NCBI GenBank assembly: GCA_019918135.1
Contig: WBZZ01002820.1
Location: 55,001-119,000 of the forward strand
DNA length: 64,000 nucleotides
Origin: Paulinella micropora
Lineage: Eukaryota; Cercozoa; Imbricatea; Euglyphida; Paulinellidae
Direction: 5' to 3'
Below are positions 40,958 to 52,093 of the stretch, piece after piece. Each line of letters opens with the position of its first letter. Position 1 is the stretch's first letter. The translations under genes and the position numbers were made by a program. Under the pieces are notes generated by a model. The model ran no database searches. It was not told the DNA's origin and was given only the letters and a program-made list of their open reading frames with translations.

Positions 40958-42309
40958 TCATCCTCCGTTCCCCCCCGTTGAAACCCGCATCGACATCAAC
41001 GGTTCAAACAACGGCCTATTGGCATGTGATGCTTTTGCATGGAAGCAGTATCGGTTCTGAAGGAACACATAAGGCCTCTTCTTCCCATCCCTGAACCTAT
41101 CCATCCCTGCCTCCACCTCCATGTTACGTTCTTCCAAAGTGCAGGCCATAATCTGGGCACACCGGGCCTGAATTAAGTCCTCCACCGTTGCCCTTTCCCA
41201 CCGTCGAACAACGTTCCTAGCCTTTCCCGCAAGCCCACGGTACTCCGGTTGGAAATCCCTGTAATAATTGTCCAACGCCGGGTGTTGATAAGGCTTCGGT
41301 ATGACCAACTGCACCCTTGCGCTCCGCGCAATGGCATGCGAGTCACCGACACCCCCCGTGCAAAGTCTATTGAATGACACCGCGTAAGTATCTGTATGGA
41401 AGATATGAACCGCAGTCCACCCCCTCACCATATCCTCCGCGTCATCATCACTAATCCCGTAGTGCACTAAACCTGACCGGCAATCAATTAATGTATTCAT
41501 CCTATTGAGTTGCTTGAGTCCAATCAGCAACCCCCCCGATACTCCGGACAGACATAGAACTGGATGTCAAAGGACTTACCAGAGTAGAGTTCAATGGTCA
41601 AAACCATCGTCCCCGTAACCTCCGCCCTCGCCTTTCTATTCACCCCCTCTATGCCTTTAATCGGCAACATATTTTTATCCAATCACGCCCGATTGGACGT
41701 TATGAAATCCGCGCCCGCGATATTAATGTTAAACAACGCATCATTGGCCACATCGCATGCACTCTCCAGATTCACACAGTAGACCTGAGTAATGCACAAC
41801 GCATGCTCTTTTGGCATCTCAATAGCCTCCAGGCGCTCCTTCAAGTCAGATAAAAGAACAAAACTGTTATTCAAATTTTTCCGATCCGACAGCCCGCTCC
41901 TGATGAACCCCTCACCAAAAGCAGTAGCTTTCATCCCCCCGGTATTTATACCCGTCGCCGTTTTACCTTCGGGCTTAAGCTTCTTCACCCGCACCGGCAC
42001 CGGCTTAGCCTCCCAATCGGGCTCCGGGATGATAGAAACATTATTTTTAAACCTCACCGTCGGGACCGGTAAAATTTTCAGAGTAGGATCCGACTTTCGC
42101 CATGCGATAGTAACAACTCTTTTATTTATAAATTCAACTTGTCTGGCCTTCTCGGGCCCCCGTTTCCCTTTGTTGTCACCCCGCCTAGCCCGTTCAATCG
42201 TTATCTGCATCACAGAACCATCCATTCCAAGAGTCAATTGCTGACTTCTGTGAGAAAGGTTACCTGTGGGTTTCGCCTCGACTTCCCGCCTTTCAGGCTT
42301 CTTCTCCAA
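40958..42309 (-). pseudogene. Gypsy-2B protease-like region
   Basis: First ORF (41683-42309): EGFIRSGLSDRKNLNNSF, ITQVYCVNLESACDVAND, ALFNINIAGADFITSN, where NDALFNINIAG stands in the place of the retropepsin DTG loop (gypsy-1: NDTMANINIVG). Second piece (40958-41530): GLKQLNRMNTLIDCRSGLVH, the C-terminal protease element, then VIPKPYQHPALDNYYRDF and VFLQNRYCFHAKASHANR. A frame break near 41540 separates them. Cleavage activity is doubtful given the altered loop. Confidence 0.55.
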
Positions 42310-42370
42310 AGTCGTCGGGGCCCCGGTGAAGTGCTGCTCATCTGAGGCACAACACCATCCTCATGAGTAC

Positions 42371-44620
42371 TCACGAACGAATCCATCCCCCCCCCCCTCC
42401 ACAGTTATCCCTCTGCTGGGCCTTACCAGCTGGAGTTTCATCCTCCCCCATCTCGGAGATTTCTACTCCTCCTTCCTCCTCCACTTCCTCATTGGAAGCC
42501 GCCGCCATTTTCGCCTTCTTGTGTGGCCGGGTGGTTCCCCCCTTCCTAAAGCGCTTCTTGGCCTTGAAGCAGTCTTTTCCTCCACGGCCTCCACGTCCTC
42601 CGCGACCACCGACCCCAGCGTCCCGCAAGGACTTAGTTGCGCCATCGAACGTGGCCAAGCGTTCTCTGACTAGACGCCGGACCTGCTGATCCTTGATCGT
42701 CAGCTGGCCCTTGTTACGGATGGCCCTTATCGCCTCCCATAACGAGGAGCCGTTGTTTTCCCCCCTCAACGACGCCTCCATGGCTCTCCAGTCCTTGTCT
42801 TTGTCAGAGTGAAGGCCTGGGCACTCAGCCTTCTTCGAGCATTGATAGCCCTTGAGGTAATAGTCCCAGCAAAGCCGACGCCCCTTGGTCTGGGAGGGAG
42901 TGGCAGCCTTCCCCTGCTTAATGCCAGGAGGGGGAGGAATACGCTCATCGTTTTCATCCTCCTCCACTTCTTCCACCTCCCGTTTGCTCTGCTTACCGTA
43001 ACCTCCCTTTTTTACCGATGGGATACGGCGTCTTGGAACTACTCCTCCCGTCTTGATGACAAGCACCTTCCCGGTTTGCTTGCTGTCCATCTGGCCTCTA
43101 GCCATCGCCGTCAAAGTCTTATTGAGTCCAGCAGAGGTGACTCGTATCATCCCATGTCCTCTCGGCAGTCAGAAAGTCCTTCCACATATCCCTTCCGGAC
43201 TTGTAACTGTCAGCGAACTCCTTCCATGCTTTTGACTGATCCATCGTAAAGTCTACATTATCCGGGATCATTGTCCTCCACTTGTTACCTGGCCAACCAG
43301 CAATAATGGCCCGGTAAACGCATAGGTCGTGCTGATAAATCCTCGCCAGCACATGACGGGTGAACCGTTTAAGGCTCATGAAGAACGCGTTGTCCTTCTT
43401 CAGCCTTTCCAGTTCGTCACGAAATTCTCCCCAGACCCTCACCGGCCTTTTGCTAGTCACCGCCAACGCATTGCCAACAACAGTAGAAAGGTGTCCGGTT
43501 AGCATGACTTCACTAGTCAAGTCCCAATGACTCTCATGAGTCACGAGCAAACTAATGAGCGCATGCATCATAGCATGAGTCTTCGACAACTTGATACTTC
43601 CCGTGTCTCCATAGAAATCACGGTCCTGTATCTCCTTCTGCATCCCCTTTGGATACTGTCAATCGTCAAAGCCTCCATAAGGTCCGTCTCAGTACAATGC
43701 AGGAGGATATTGACCAAAGTCATAGGGGATTCAAAATTGTTTTCCTCCAACATCTTACAGAGAACATTGATCCCTTTTCGCAACCATGGGGAGTTAATGT
43801 ACGACAAACAGTTCACCTGTCGGGTAAACCAAATTGTCAGCTTTGTTTCCCCTTTTGTTCCTGGTGCGAATGCAAGAGCGTCAAACTTTTCGAGGAAAGC
43901 AATCATTCTCTTCCTCTCCTGTTGATAACGCTGTTGCAGGTCCGTGGGATCATCTTCCTCCCTTTTCTTAACTACCGAAAATCTCTCTTCGAAATTCCCA
44001 CGCTGCATATTTTTCAATGCAAACCTCCACGGCCTTTACGACCTCCAGTAGGTATAAGAGAAATAGGTAGAGGCTCACATGTGCCTGTTCCCTTGCCATA
44101 GCCACCAGATTAGGATCTGCCACTGTGGCTGCAGCGTTGGTAAGCTTGGTCTGAGCGAGTACCGCCGCTTCAGCTTCCTTGTTCAGCTGTTCCAAGTATC
44201 TGACGACATAGCTAGACAAAGCATCCTCCTTTTTGACTGTCGCCAGTCTAGCCATGAAGCCATCCACATGGACCAAATCCAACATATCAGGTGTGTTTTT
44301 CCCCCACACCTGGAGTTTGTGTCCTTCATCCATTTTGCCTCCTTCAACTTCTCTTTAGCAGAGTTCCAAATCTGCACCGCCTTAGAGAATGCATCAGAGA
44401 CTACAGGCCAGACCTCGTATCTGAAGAAGTTTCCTGCCTTATTAGATCAAAGGATTCAGCTTTAGCAGCATCATTCCTCACACCCAAATAAAGTCTTCAG
44501 ACCAGTTGTCCTTCACTTCCGTCCCCGTCATGAGGATTGTGACATCGGACTGTTCCGAAGGAATAGGAGGCGGGAAATACTCCTCATCCCCGTTCTCAAA
44601 CCTTGGATGACCCACCATTT
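42371..44620 (-). pseudogene. gag: Gypsy-2B Gag with CCCH zinc finger, frameshifted
   Basis: Pieces: ATG near 44620 (MVGHPRFENGDEEYFPPPIP), 43968-44333 (DMLDLVHVDGFMARL, SYVVRYLEQLNKEAEAAV), 43568-44017, 43119-43643 and 42371-43150. The last has a finger C-x9-C-x5-C-x3-H (RLCWDYYLKGYQCSKKAECP to H), then RG-rich GVGGRGGRGGRGG and an acidic tail. The finger type matches gypsy-1 Gag. Several 1-nt shifts (near 44460, 44000, 43640 and 43130) break it. Confidence 0.65.
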
Positions 44621-45797
44621 GCAGTTCACAGAGGTAAGGAGAACATCCTTGCCCTCCTTACCTGCGAAGGTACCAAAGTTTTTAGTTTAGGTTCGGTCGG
44701 TGTGTAGCCTGTCTAAGCAAACGGGGGTAAATCATACCCCCATCTAGTCAAAACACTGGCCTCCATTTTCACCACATCGAACACCTCCTGATCACGATGT
44801 CTGTTTTTGAACTTACTTGCCAGAGGGACAAAGTGTGCCAAAAACTCGTGCTGTTCCTGGGATCCTACTATATATTCCGATGCTATATGTAGTAGAAATC
44901 CCCCACAGCTGTCGATTGCAACGGGATCCGGAGAACACACGGATCCTTGTAGGGATCGTATGTCGTCGTCGCAGACATGTTGTCCACCTGGGTGTCAAGG
45001 TCCAAGTTTCGAGATCAGGGTCCCACCCCTGTCGATCTTCAAAACCCCCCTCTCCACCTGTAGTTTCCCTTTTCCTGAACGACTGTAAGCACTACCTCAC
45101 ACGACCAGCACAGAGTACTGATCGTCGAGAAGCTACTTAACACACCTCACCCAGACACCGTCAACAACAGTGACCGAGCTGGTTCCCAGAAGTGCGTCGT
45201 TCCAATTCCAAATCCTTGTGACTTCGTTAAAGGCATAGTGACTCCAAATGTATTAAGACCTAACCCTTACGAGCTCAAAGGAAAAAAGGAATTTCATAAA
45301 AAGATTGAACACAACTGGTTCAGTACTAACATTCACTTTTAAAGTAGAAAGGGAAGTCAGGAATGAACCCAAACAACAAGCCAAAGGGAAACCACCGTTA
45401 AAAAACGGAGTGTCCCTATGACCGGGTCATCTGACACGATGCGTTACGTCCGTAACCTGCACAAATGCCAAAACCTACCATAAACGACAACCCATAAATG
45501 CAATTTCCCTTATCTAGCCATAATTTCACAGTCACGGGAAAACTGCCAAATTTCATGGAATTTCCATGAAAATAATCCATAACTTTAAACGGTTACTACA
45601 ATCGCAAAAAGGATCGGGTCAACGCTATTAATTATTATGGGAGATTAATTCATTAGGATGCTACAACTTGGTGTAACACTGATAACCTCTCCCACTCCGG
45701 TAAACGGTTAAGTGTAAAATATAGGATTTAAGGCCGTATGGGGTTTAAGCTTCCCAGGAGGCTTCACTTCCATATCACTTTATCCTAATACAACATT
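44621..45797 (-). other. Gypsy-2B 5' LTR and leader, boundary unresolved
   Basis: The minus strand starts TGTTGTATTAGG at 45797. There is no second LTR inside the window to align, so the LTR end cannot be placed. An ORF at 44713-44940 (EYIVGSQEQHEFLAHFVPLA) may be a gag N-terminal piece or chance. TGGTACCTTCGC (minus, about 44675) could be a primer-binding site, unproven. Confidence 0.4.
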
Positions 45798-45836
45798 ATT
45801 ACTGGCGACATTCATTTTCGCCTCTAAATTCTCTTT

Positions 45837-46090
45837 GACCTATATAACTTTTTCGACCTATATAACTTTTTCGACCTATATAACTTTTTCGACCTATATA
45901 ACTTTTTCGACCTATATAACTTTTTCGACCTGTATAAAAAGGTTTGACGTATATAAAAAAGTTTGACGCCTGTATACGTCAAACTTTTTCACATACGTCA
46001 AACTTTTTTATATAGGTTAAAGTTTTTTTCATATACGTCAAACATTTTTATATAGGTTAAAGTTTTTTATATAAGTATAACTTTTTCCTG
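45837..46090. repeat. 18-bp tandem array merging into an inverted array
   Basis: GACCTATATAACTTTTTC is repeated about five times, followed by units reading the other way (GTTTGACGTATATAAAAAA, CATACGTCAAACTTTTT, TATATAGGTTAAAGTTTTT). The two halves are partly complementary, so the region can fold into large hairpins. Confidence 0.8.
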
Positions 46091-46097
46091 CAATTTA

Positions 46098-47726
46098 TAT
46101 GTAGGTTCTACTAGTCGGTAGACTGATGCAGCGAGTAAACTCATTCAATATTCAAGATTTTGAGGTGCTGTCTGCGCAGAATTCAATGTTTTTAGTGGGA
46201 ACGGTCTGTCCCGTATTAAGGTTTTCAGTTCATATAAGCTATTGCTGTCATCTGGGTGTATGTTCTGAATTTCGACAAACTAGTTTTCGACCTATGTTTT
46301 CCTAGTTTTTGTTTTATACCGTACATCTCTGCAAAAACCCTTTGGCAGGATTGCTCAACATAACATTTGAATTCATTTGAGCACTTGTGCGTCAAAATGA
46401 GTGAAGAGTGCATCATGCACACAACATTTTTCAGTTAAAAACACCATACTTGCTATGTCCTGAAAAGTGAAAATAGAAGTCGATAATAAGGATTTCAAAT
46501 ACGGGAGTAACCAAGTTTTCTGATGAAAACACTTGCGTCATGCTTGCTTTGGCTTGAAACAACGTGGTCTGAACAAACACTCGCTGTGTCAAGATGGACC
46601 TCCAACAGACACTGGTGTAGCCGGCCCGTCAATTTCTGTTGGAAATATTTGACAGGATCATGCCAATTCCCGGAGAGGAAACCAGAAAAATTTCCAAAAA
46701 ATATTTGAAACAAACAGGCCTATCGACATACGTAGCCTTTGAAGAGAAGGCCGCACTAATTTTTTTTTATTTGACGGTTTTTGCGGGGTCGAGATTGGTA
46801 AAAGTCGTGTCTCTTGAGAGTTTTGTGTTTTTTTTCTGTGTATTTTTCATGCATCCTTTCACGTCCCGTGGTCTTGTACAGTCGTTTCACACGTTGTGCC
46901 CATGCTGTCTGCAAAATGGTTTGTTGTAAAACTTATCTGTAGCATGTGTTGTTCCCTTTTCCCTGAATCACTTTTTTGCACCTGTCCTGTATCGCTCCTA
47001 TATGTGCTGTGTGTGCTTTTCTTGGAATGTTATGTGCTGAATCTATTCACAATCACATGGTCTTTGTTTTGCATATGTTCAAATCCTGCTCCTTTCTTTG
47101 TAACCCTGCTGTTGGTGACCTTTTCTGGGCTCCAGACAGGCTAAAAAAATACTAATTGAGATTTTTACAGATTTTCAATTTTTTTCTGCACTTTCTGCAC
47201 AAAATGTTTTTATTAAATAGTGTCTTTGATTTCCTTCACTTTTTGTACTAGTACCGGCCTTGTATTTAAATAAAAAAAATTTGAGTGAGGGCCTTATGCC
47301 CTTTTCTTGCTGACTTTGGCAGGTTTGTTTGCAGGCTTGAGGTTACCTTTTTGTAAAAAAACTTTGTACATTTAATTATAAGCATACAGAGAAAGATATT
47401 ATATAAAAATTTATTGAAAAGCATACTGGGAACAGTATGAGAACTGACTTTGATTTTTGGTCATCACAAGCATCATTTTTTCAGGTGGCAAGGTGGCCAC
47501 TTTTTCCCGGTGGGGGGTGTGCAAATTAGTTGGGAAAAAAGGGTGGGCGACGGGAAATTGATTGGTTTGAAGTCAATTTTGATTATTTTTCAATGAGGTT
47601 TTCGTAATATGTTAGTCCATCACTTTCTTTATGAACATGTATAATTTCTATTTAATAAAATTACATATTCCGTTCTAATTTTTTTTTGAATTCTACCGAC
47701 CACTTTTATACGGGAGAACCTACATA
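46098..47726. mobile_element. Candidate inverted-repeat-bounded element, non-coding
   Basis: TATGTAGGTTCT (46098-46109) and its complement AGAACCTACATA (47715-47726) bound the region; a second pair, GTCGGTAGA (46114-46122) and TCTACCGAC (47692-47700), lies just inside. The 1.6 kb between has only short ORFs with no transposase motif, so it would be a non-autonomous element. Two matching short repeats could still be chance. Confidence 0.3.
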
Positions 47727-47738
47727 TGTTTTTTAATT

Positions 47739-47940
47739 TTTTTTTAAAGTTTTAAGTTTAAGTTTTATTAATAAATTGTTTTGATTTTCAAAAATATTGT
47801 ATTTAATAAATCATTGATAATAATATTATATTACTATAATATTAATATTAAATAATAATAGTACTACTTATTTAATTTATTCGTATTATTAATATTAATA
47901 ATATATTATTCTTAATATTAATAATTACATAATAAAAAAA
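47739..47940. other. Very AT-rich stretch
   Basis: TAATATTAATATTA-type self-complementary sequence, no gene. 47941-48256 has CT-rich runs (CTCTCTCCCTTTCTC) and a C18 run near 48233, also without a gene. Confidence 0.6.
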
Positions 47941-48256
47941 TGAAAAAGGCCCCATCCTCACCCTTCCCTGTGGCACACATCCACTTATGTACGTGCCTCC
48001 AAGTTTAAACTTAAAATGGTGTCACAGCTTATTAATACCAAACACACTCTCTTGCTCTATGTCACTTTCTCTCTATCCCTCCCTGTCTCCCTTTCTCTCT
48101 TGCTCTACCTCCCTTTCTCTCTTCACCCCCATTATTACTTAAACGAATATTACTAAAGCAATAAAGCTACGGCATGAAAGAGTGCTACCCTACGTCTCCT
48201 GTGGAGTTCGGCTATATAGCTACTCTAATGCAACCCCCCCCCCCCCCCCGCCCCCT

Positions 48257-48775
48257 CTAAACATACTGCACATGCTGCTCCATTGGAATTTCCAGCTCAT
48301 CTAGAATCCCTCGGATTGTTTCCTGGCTATCTGCTGGGATTTTGTGTTCTGCTGGGATTTTGTGTTCTGCTGTAAGCCAAAAATCGAAAGCTCTGCAATC
48401 ATTCCAAGTATATTCAGACTTCCTTGCCTTGGATTCGCATCCATTAACCTTAAAACTCCACACTCCACTTCTATTACATCGGGCAGGACCATATGTGCCC
48501 GTCAGCGTATTTCGATCCTGAGTGCCGTACATTATCAATTCTACCATAGCTACATCTTCCTCTACCCAACAACTTGCTACTTTCCCCACATTCCATGCTC
48601 TTATCGCTCCGTCCCTAAACAGTTCCTCTACTTCCTCTCTACCCTCAGCCTCCGTTACTGCTACAAAACTACCTATTTCTGGCGGCCATCCCTCAAATTC
48701 CATGGCTGGGATGCTACTTGGTGGCAGAGGGGATCCCGTTGCGGCTTGGGAACTAGACGATGATGACGCCACCAA
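48257..48775 (-). CDS. Hypothetical 172-residue protein, possibly host or transposon fragment
   Basis: An uninterrupted ORF between a C-run and (GATA)n arrays. Ser/Ala-rich start, then a mixed sequence (GWPPEIGSFVAVTEAEGREE, AIRAWNVGKVASCWVEEDVA, RNTLTGTYGPARCNRSGVWS) with a short direct repeat (AEHKIP twice). It reads like a real coding sequence but has no motif I know. Upstream flank is microsatellite, so it may be a fragment. Confidence 0.35.
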   Translation of the reverse strand: MVASSSSSSQAATGSPLPPSSIPAMEFEGWPPEIGSFVAVTEAEGREEVEELFRDGAIRAWNVGKVASCWVEEDVAMVELIMYGTQDRNTLTGTYGPARCNRSGVWSFKVNGCESKARKSEYTWNDCRAFDFWLTAEHKIPAEHKIPADSQETIRGILDELEIPMEQHVQYV

Positions 48776-48815
48776 CGCTGCTGGGGGCGCATCTTCTATC
48801 TACAGGTACATGGCC

Positions 48816-48818
48816 AGC

Positions 48819-48888
<70 letters not shown>

Positions 48889-49297
48889 CCTGAAGGCCGG
48901 TTCTCGCTGCCTCCGCGCTCACCGCACCATCGCCCTATATTAATATTTTACATAGACAGCTAACTAGCTATATATATATATATAACATATAGATAGATAG
49001 ATACCTGAACGCCGCCGCTGGCTGCCTCCGCGTTCGCCACACCCTCGCTGCCCTGTTTTACACAGGTAGATAGCCAGCTAGATACATAGATAGATAGATA
49101 GATACCTGAAGGCGGGTGCTCGCTGCCTCCGCGCTCACCGCACCATTGCCCTATATTAACATTGTACATAGATAGATAGGTAGCTAGCTAGATATGTATA
49201 TAGATAGATACCTGAACGCCGCCGCTGGCTGCCTCCGCGCTCGCCACACCCTCGCTGCCCTATTTTACACAGGTAGATAGCTAGCTAGCTAGCTAGC

Positions 49298-49354
<57 letters not shown>

Positions 49355-49355
49355 G
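48816..49355. repeat. (GATA)n arrays interleaved with ~120-bp minisatellite units
   Basis: GATA runs (48820-48888, 48985-49002, 49085-49103, 49290-49353) alternate with units reading GATACCTGAA.GCCG..GCTGCCTCCGCG..CACCG/CACACCCTCGC..CCCTAT. About four units are present, in two alternating types (GGTTCTCGCTG and CGCCGCTGGCTG). No gene. Confidence 0.9.
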
Positions 49356-49356
49356 A

Positions 49357-49764
49357 GATATCGACTAATGTCAGAAAAAAGGAGCTTCTGATTTCGTCAA
49401 CCAAGGAAGTCTGTGGGTAAAGTATTAACCCGATGCCCAGCTAAGCCGTGATGTTTGCACGGAAGGGACTGATACAGGCGATACCAAATCTCCCTAGTAC
49501 CAGGCGGGGCCAGGGCTCGTTCCATAAGCGCCCCTTGCAGAACGAGCTCCCACCTCCATTACAGAGGACCCGTAAGCAGATGCAGTTTCGAGACTGTTCG
49601 ACAGTCTAGTATAAACCGACAGAGCACTGTGGGTTCTATTCCGGGCTCAACAAGCGAGAAAGGGCACCCTGAAGGAACAGGATTGTGCTTCCCGTCGCTA
49701 TTTCGGCATGTGACTTATAGGCGTATGGCTAGGCACACATAAGGCACCCCACCACGGGCCCAGC

Positions 49765-49765
<1 letters not shown>
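49357..49765 (+). repeat. 409-bp unit, copy 1
   Basis: Starts GATATCGACTAATGTCAG and ends CGGGCCCAGCA; preceded and followed by (GATA)n. Near-identical to 49822-50232. It contains three perfect stems: CCGTG/CACGG (49446-49462), GCTCGTTC/GAACGAGC (49515-49547) and AGACTG/CAGTCT (49591-49607). No ORF. Looks like a structured non-coding RNA-derived or SINE-like unit; the family is not known to me. Confidence 0.75.

Positions 49766-49823
<58 letters not shown>
49764..49823. repeat. (GATA)n between the two 409-bp units
   Basis: About 15 GATA units. Another (GATA) run of about 11 units is at 50354-50398. Confidence 0.95.
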
Positions 49824-49825
<2 letters not shown>

Positions 49826-50232
49826 TCGACTAATGTCAGAAAAAAAGGAGCTTCTGATTTCGTCAACCAAGGAAGTCTGTGGGTAAAGTATTAACCCGAT
49901 GCCCAGCTAAGCCGTGATGTTTGCACGGAAGGGACTGATACAGGCGATACCAAAGCTCCCTAGTACCAGGCGGGGCCAGGGCTCGTTCCATAAGCGCCCC
50001 TTGCAGAACGAGCTCCCACCTCCATTACAGAGGACCCAGTAAGCAGATGGAGTTTCGAGACTGTTCGACAGTCCAGTATAAACCGACAGAGCACTGTGGG
50101 TTTTATTCCGGGCTCAACAAGCGAGAAAGGGCACCCTGAGGGAACAGGATTGTGCTTCCCGTCGCTATTTCGGCATGTGACTTATAGGCGTATGGCTAGG
50201 CACACATAAGGCACCCCACCACGGGCCCAGCA
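49822..50232 (+). repeat. 409-bp unit, copy 2
   Basis: Same as copy 1 with only a few substitutions and single-base length changes; ends CGGGCCCAGCA and is then followed by unrelated sequence rather than GATA. Near identity points to recent duplication together with the GATA tract. Confidence 0.75.
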
Positions 50233-50351
50233 CACCCACACCATCCCCTAATTCTCTGTTTGTCGACAGATGGCACCCATTTCAAAAAACCAAGCCCAAG
50301 GGAGGGTCAGTGACACCTCAAGTGGCCTTGGTACACTCCGTGGAGTAAGTG

Positions 50352-50398
<47 letters not shown>

Positions 50399-50446
50399 CT
50401 ACCTGAACGCCGCCATTGCTGGCTGCCTCCGCGCTCACACTGCCCT

Positions 50447-50481
<35 letters not shown>

Positions 50482-50749
50482 GGACACCGTGATAGCCCAG
50501 TGGTCAAGTTCTACCATCTGGGCCCTGTCGCCAGTTCGATTCCCGTCGGTGCCACCAGTATTTTCATTGAACATACCGATCCGTCTGGACCAATATTTTC
50601 ATTGAACATACCGGCCCGTCTGGAAGTGTTGGAACTGTCCTTGCGGGGGTGTCATTAGAGCTTATCGTCAATTCTTCGTACTCCCCTCACGGGTGAGACG
50701 ATGGAGGCGCATGTGCAGAAATGCATCAGCCATTGACAGAGAAGCACTA
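50482..50749 (+). mobile_element. tRNA-derived SINE with (ATT)n tail
   Basis: Head 50482-50556 has an A box (GATAGCCCAGTGG, 50491-50503) and B box (AGTTCGATTCC, 50533-50543) at tRNA spacing; acceptor ends GGACACC and GGTGCC nearly pair, but the T-stem is poor, so it is tRNA-like rather than a functional tRNA. A direct repeat (TTTTCATTGAACATACCG, twice) follows, then a 122-bp module (50628-50749) that recurs at 57646-57767, then (ATT)n. Confidence 0.65.
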
Positions 50750-50788
50750 TTATTATTATTACTATTATTATTATTATTATTATTATTT
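50750..50788. repeat. (ATT)n tail of the SINE
   Basis: TATTATTATT run following the SINE. Another (ATT)n run precedes the SINE at 50446-50480. Confidence 0.9.
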
Positions 50789-50930
50789 GGGGGGCACCAA
50801 TACATGGTTGGGTGTCACCGCCACACGGCGGGGTTGGGGCCGTTGGCAGCTTGTTATGAGGGGTACATAATCAGTGCTCCACTGATTCATGAGACGGAAA
50901 CTTTTACTGAGAGAAGCTCTCTCACCACGC

Positions 50931-51640
50931 TCACGGCTCTTGGCTCGGGGTGGCCTCTGGTATCACTCGGGGTGAGTGCGGGGGGTGGGGTTATCTGAGG
51001 GAGGGGGTTGGGCTCAGTGGGTCACTGGACAGGTTGGTTAACTAAACTACTGTCGGTATGAGTGGGAATGAAGGCGACAGGCTCCACACATTTCCACAAG
51101 CCTTGAAATCACTCAACTGCCACAGTAGCGACTGCCTGGACGCGGGGCTCCTGACTCACCCTCTCTCCCAGAACCCCTCGTGCTCACTTTGCGGATGCCA
51201 TGGGGATGCTCTGGCGGAGGGTCGGGACGTGTTGGGTGCATGTGACCGGGCCTGTCACTTAGTGTTCTCGGTAGATGACTCTTTTGTAGCTTCTATCGGA
51301 CGCAGGGTGGCTTGCCACGACACCTCAATGATGCATAGTACGTCACGTCTCTGGCCTGGTTACGGGGGCGGGTAACTGAGGCGGGTTCCTGAAGGCTGGT
51401 TACGGAAGCTATGTTATTGTTGTTGGGTTCCTGGCTGCTATGTTATTGTTGTTGGGTTCCTGGCTGCTATGTTTTTGTTGTTGGGTTCCTGGCTGCTATG
51501 TTATTGTTGTTGGGTTCCTGGCTGCTATGTTATTGTTGTTGGGTTCCTGGCGGCGTACATGTTTATGCTTTTTTAAGGGTTGAGCTTTAAATAACCCCAC
51601 TCGGGTCTTCTTTTATCGAGCTCACCACTCGGTGGATGGA
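50931..51640 (+). repeat. LINE 5' region, copy A (detached)
   Basis: Homologous to 52094-52628, the region directly upstream of LINE-1: shared GGCTCTTGGCTCGGGGTGGC, AAACTACTGTCGGT, GCGGATGCCATGGGG, ATCGGACGCAGGGTGG and the end block GGGTTGAGCTTTAAATAACC..TTTATCGAG. It holds an extra 29-bp tandem array and is followed by non-LINE sequence, so it is either a truncated LINE copy or an upstream promoter unit. Confidence 0.65.
51408..51551. repeat. 29-bp minisatellite, about five units
   Basis: Unit GGCTGCTATGTTATTGTTGT plus TGGGTTCCT, nearly perfect. It lies inside the detached LINE 5' region. Confidence 0.9.
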
Positions 51641-51864
51641 GGCCTGGGGTAGACTTATACGATGTTTTTGATGCTAGGTTCCGTCTCCAGGGATTCGACT
51701 GGCATCGCTGCTTTGCCTCACCGCACTGCCTCACCCACACATCCACGCTGGCACACTGTTTCTCCTCTTGCTCTTGTACCTATGTCGCACACAGCTATGA
51801 GCTCACGCCGATGAGTGGTTGTGACGAGGTGCACCCAGCTGGATTGCGGGCGAGCCACGGCGGC

Positions 51865-51868
<4 letters not shown>

Positions 51869-51927
<59 letters not shown>

Positions 51928-51993
51928 TTTTTTTTCTTTTTTTTTTTTTTGTTTTTTTTTTGTTTTTTTTTTTGTTGCTTTGCTTTGCTTTGC
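51869..51993. repeat. (CT)n and T-rich simple repeat
   Basis: About 58 bases of CTCTCT followed by T-runs broken by single C or G (TTTTTCTTTTT, GTTTTTTTTTG) and TTTGC units. ORFs through it on both strands are artefacts. Confidence 0.95.
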
Positions 51994-52093
51994 TTTGGGC
52001 GAGGCCTAGCTTTCACATAGGCGGGCTGAGCCTATGAGGGGCGTACGATAAGCGTTGACGACGAGAGTAACTCATGTGAGTTGCTCATCATAC

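Larger units (their letters stand above)
39346..45797 (-). mobile_element. Gypsy-2B: 3'-truncated Ty3/gypsy copy with 5' LTR start
   Basis: Minus-strand gag, protease region, pre-RT block and RT up to the end of the RT connection, where it stops at an AT palindrome. RNase H, integrase and C-terminal domain are absent. At 45797 the minus strand begins TGTTGTATTAGGATAAAG, the LTR-like start also seen at 66-1. The LTR/leader boundary is not resolved. Confidence 0.75.

Noticed and set aside
48816-50398. CRISPR-like array
   Set aside because: Regular GATA runs and ~120-bp units are microsatellite and minisatellite DNA. There are no constant repeats with unique spacers and no cas genes, and the context is eukaryotic.
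50482-50556. Functional tRNA gene
   Set aside because: A and B boxes are good, but the T-stem and acceptor do not pair fully, and it is followed by a repeat body with an (ATT)n tail, so it is a SINE head.
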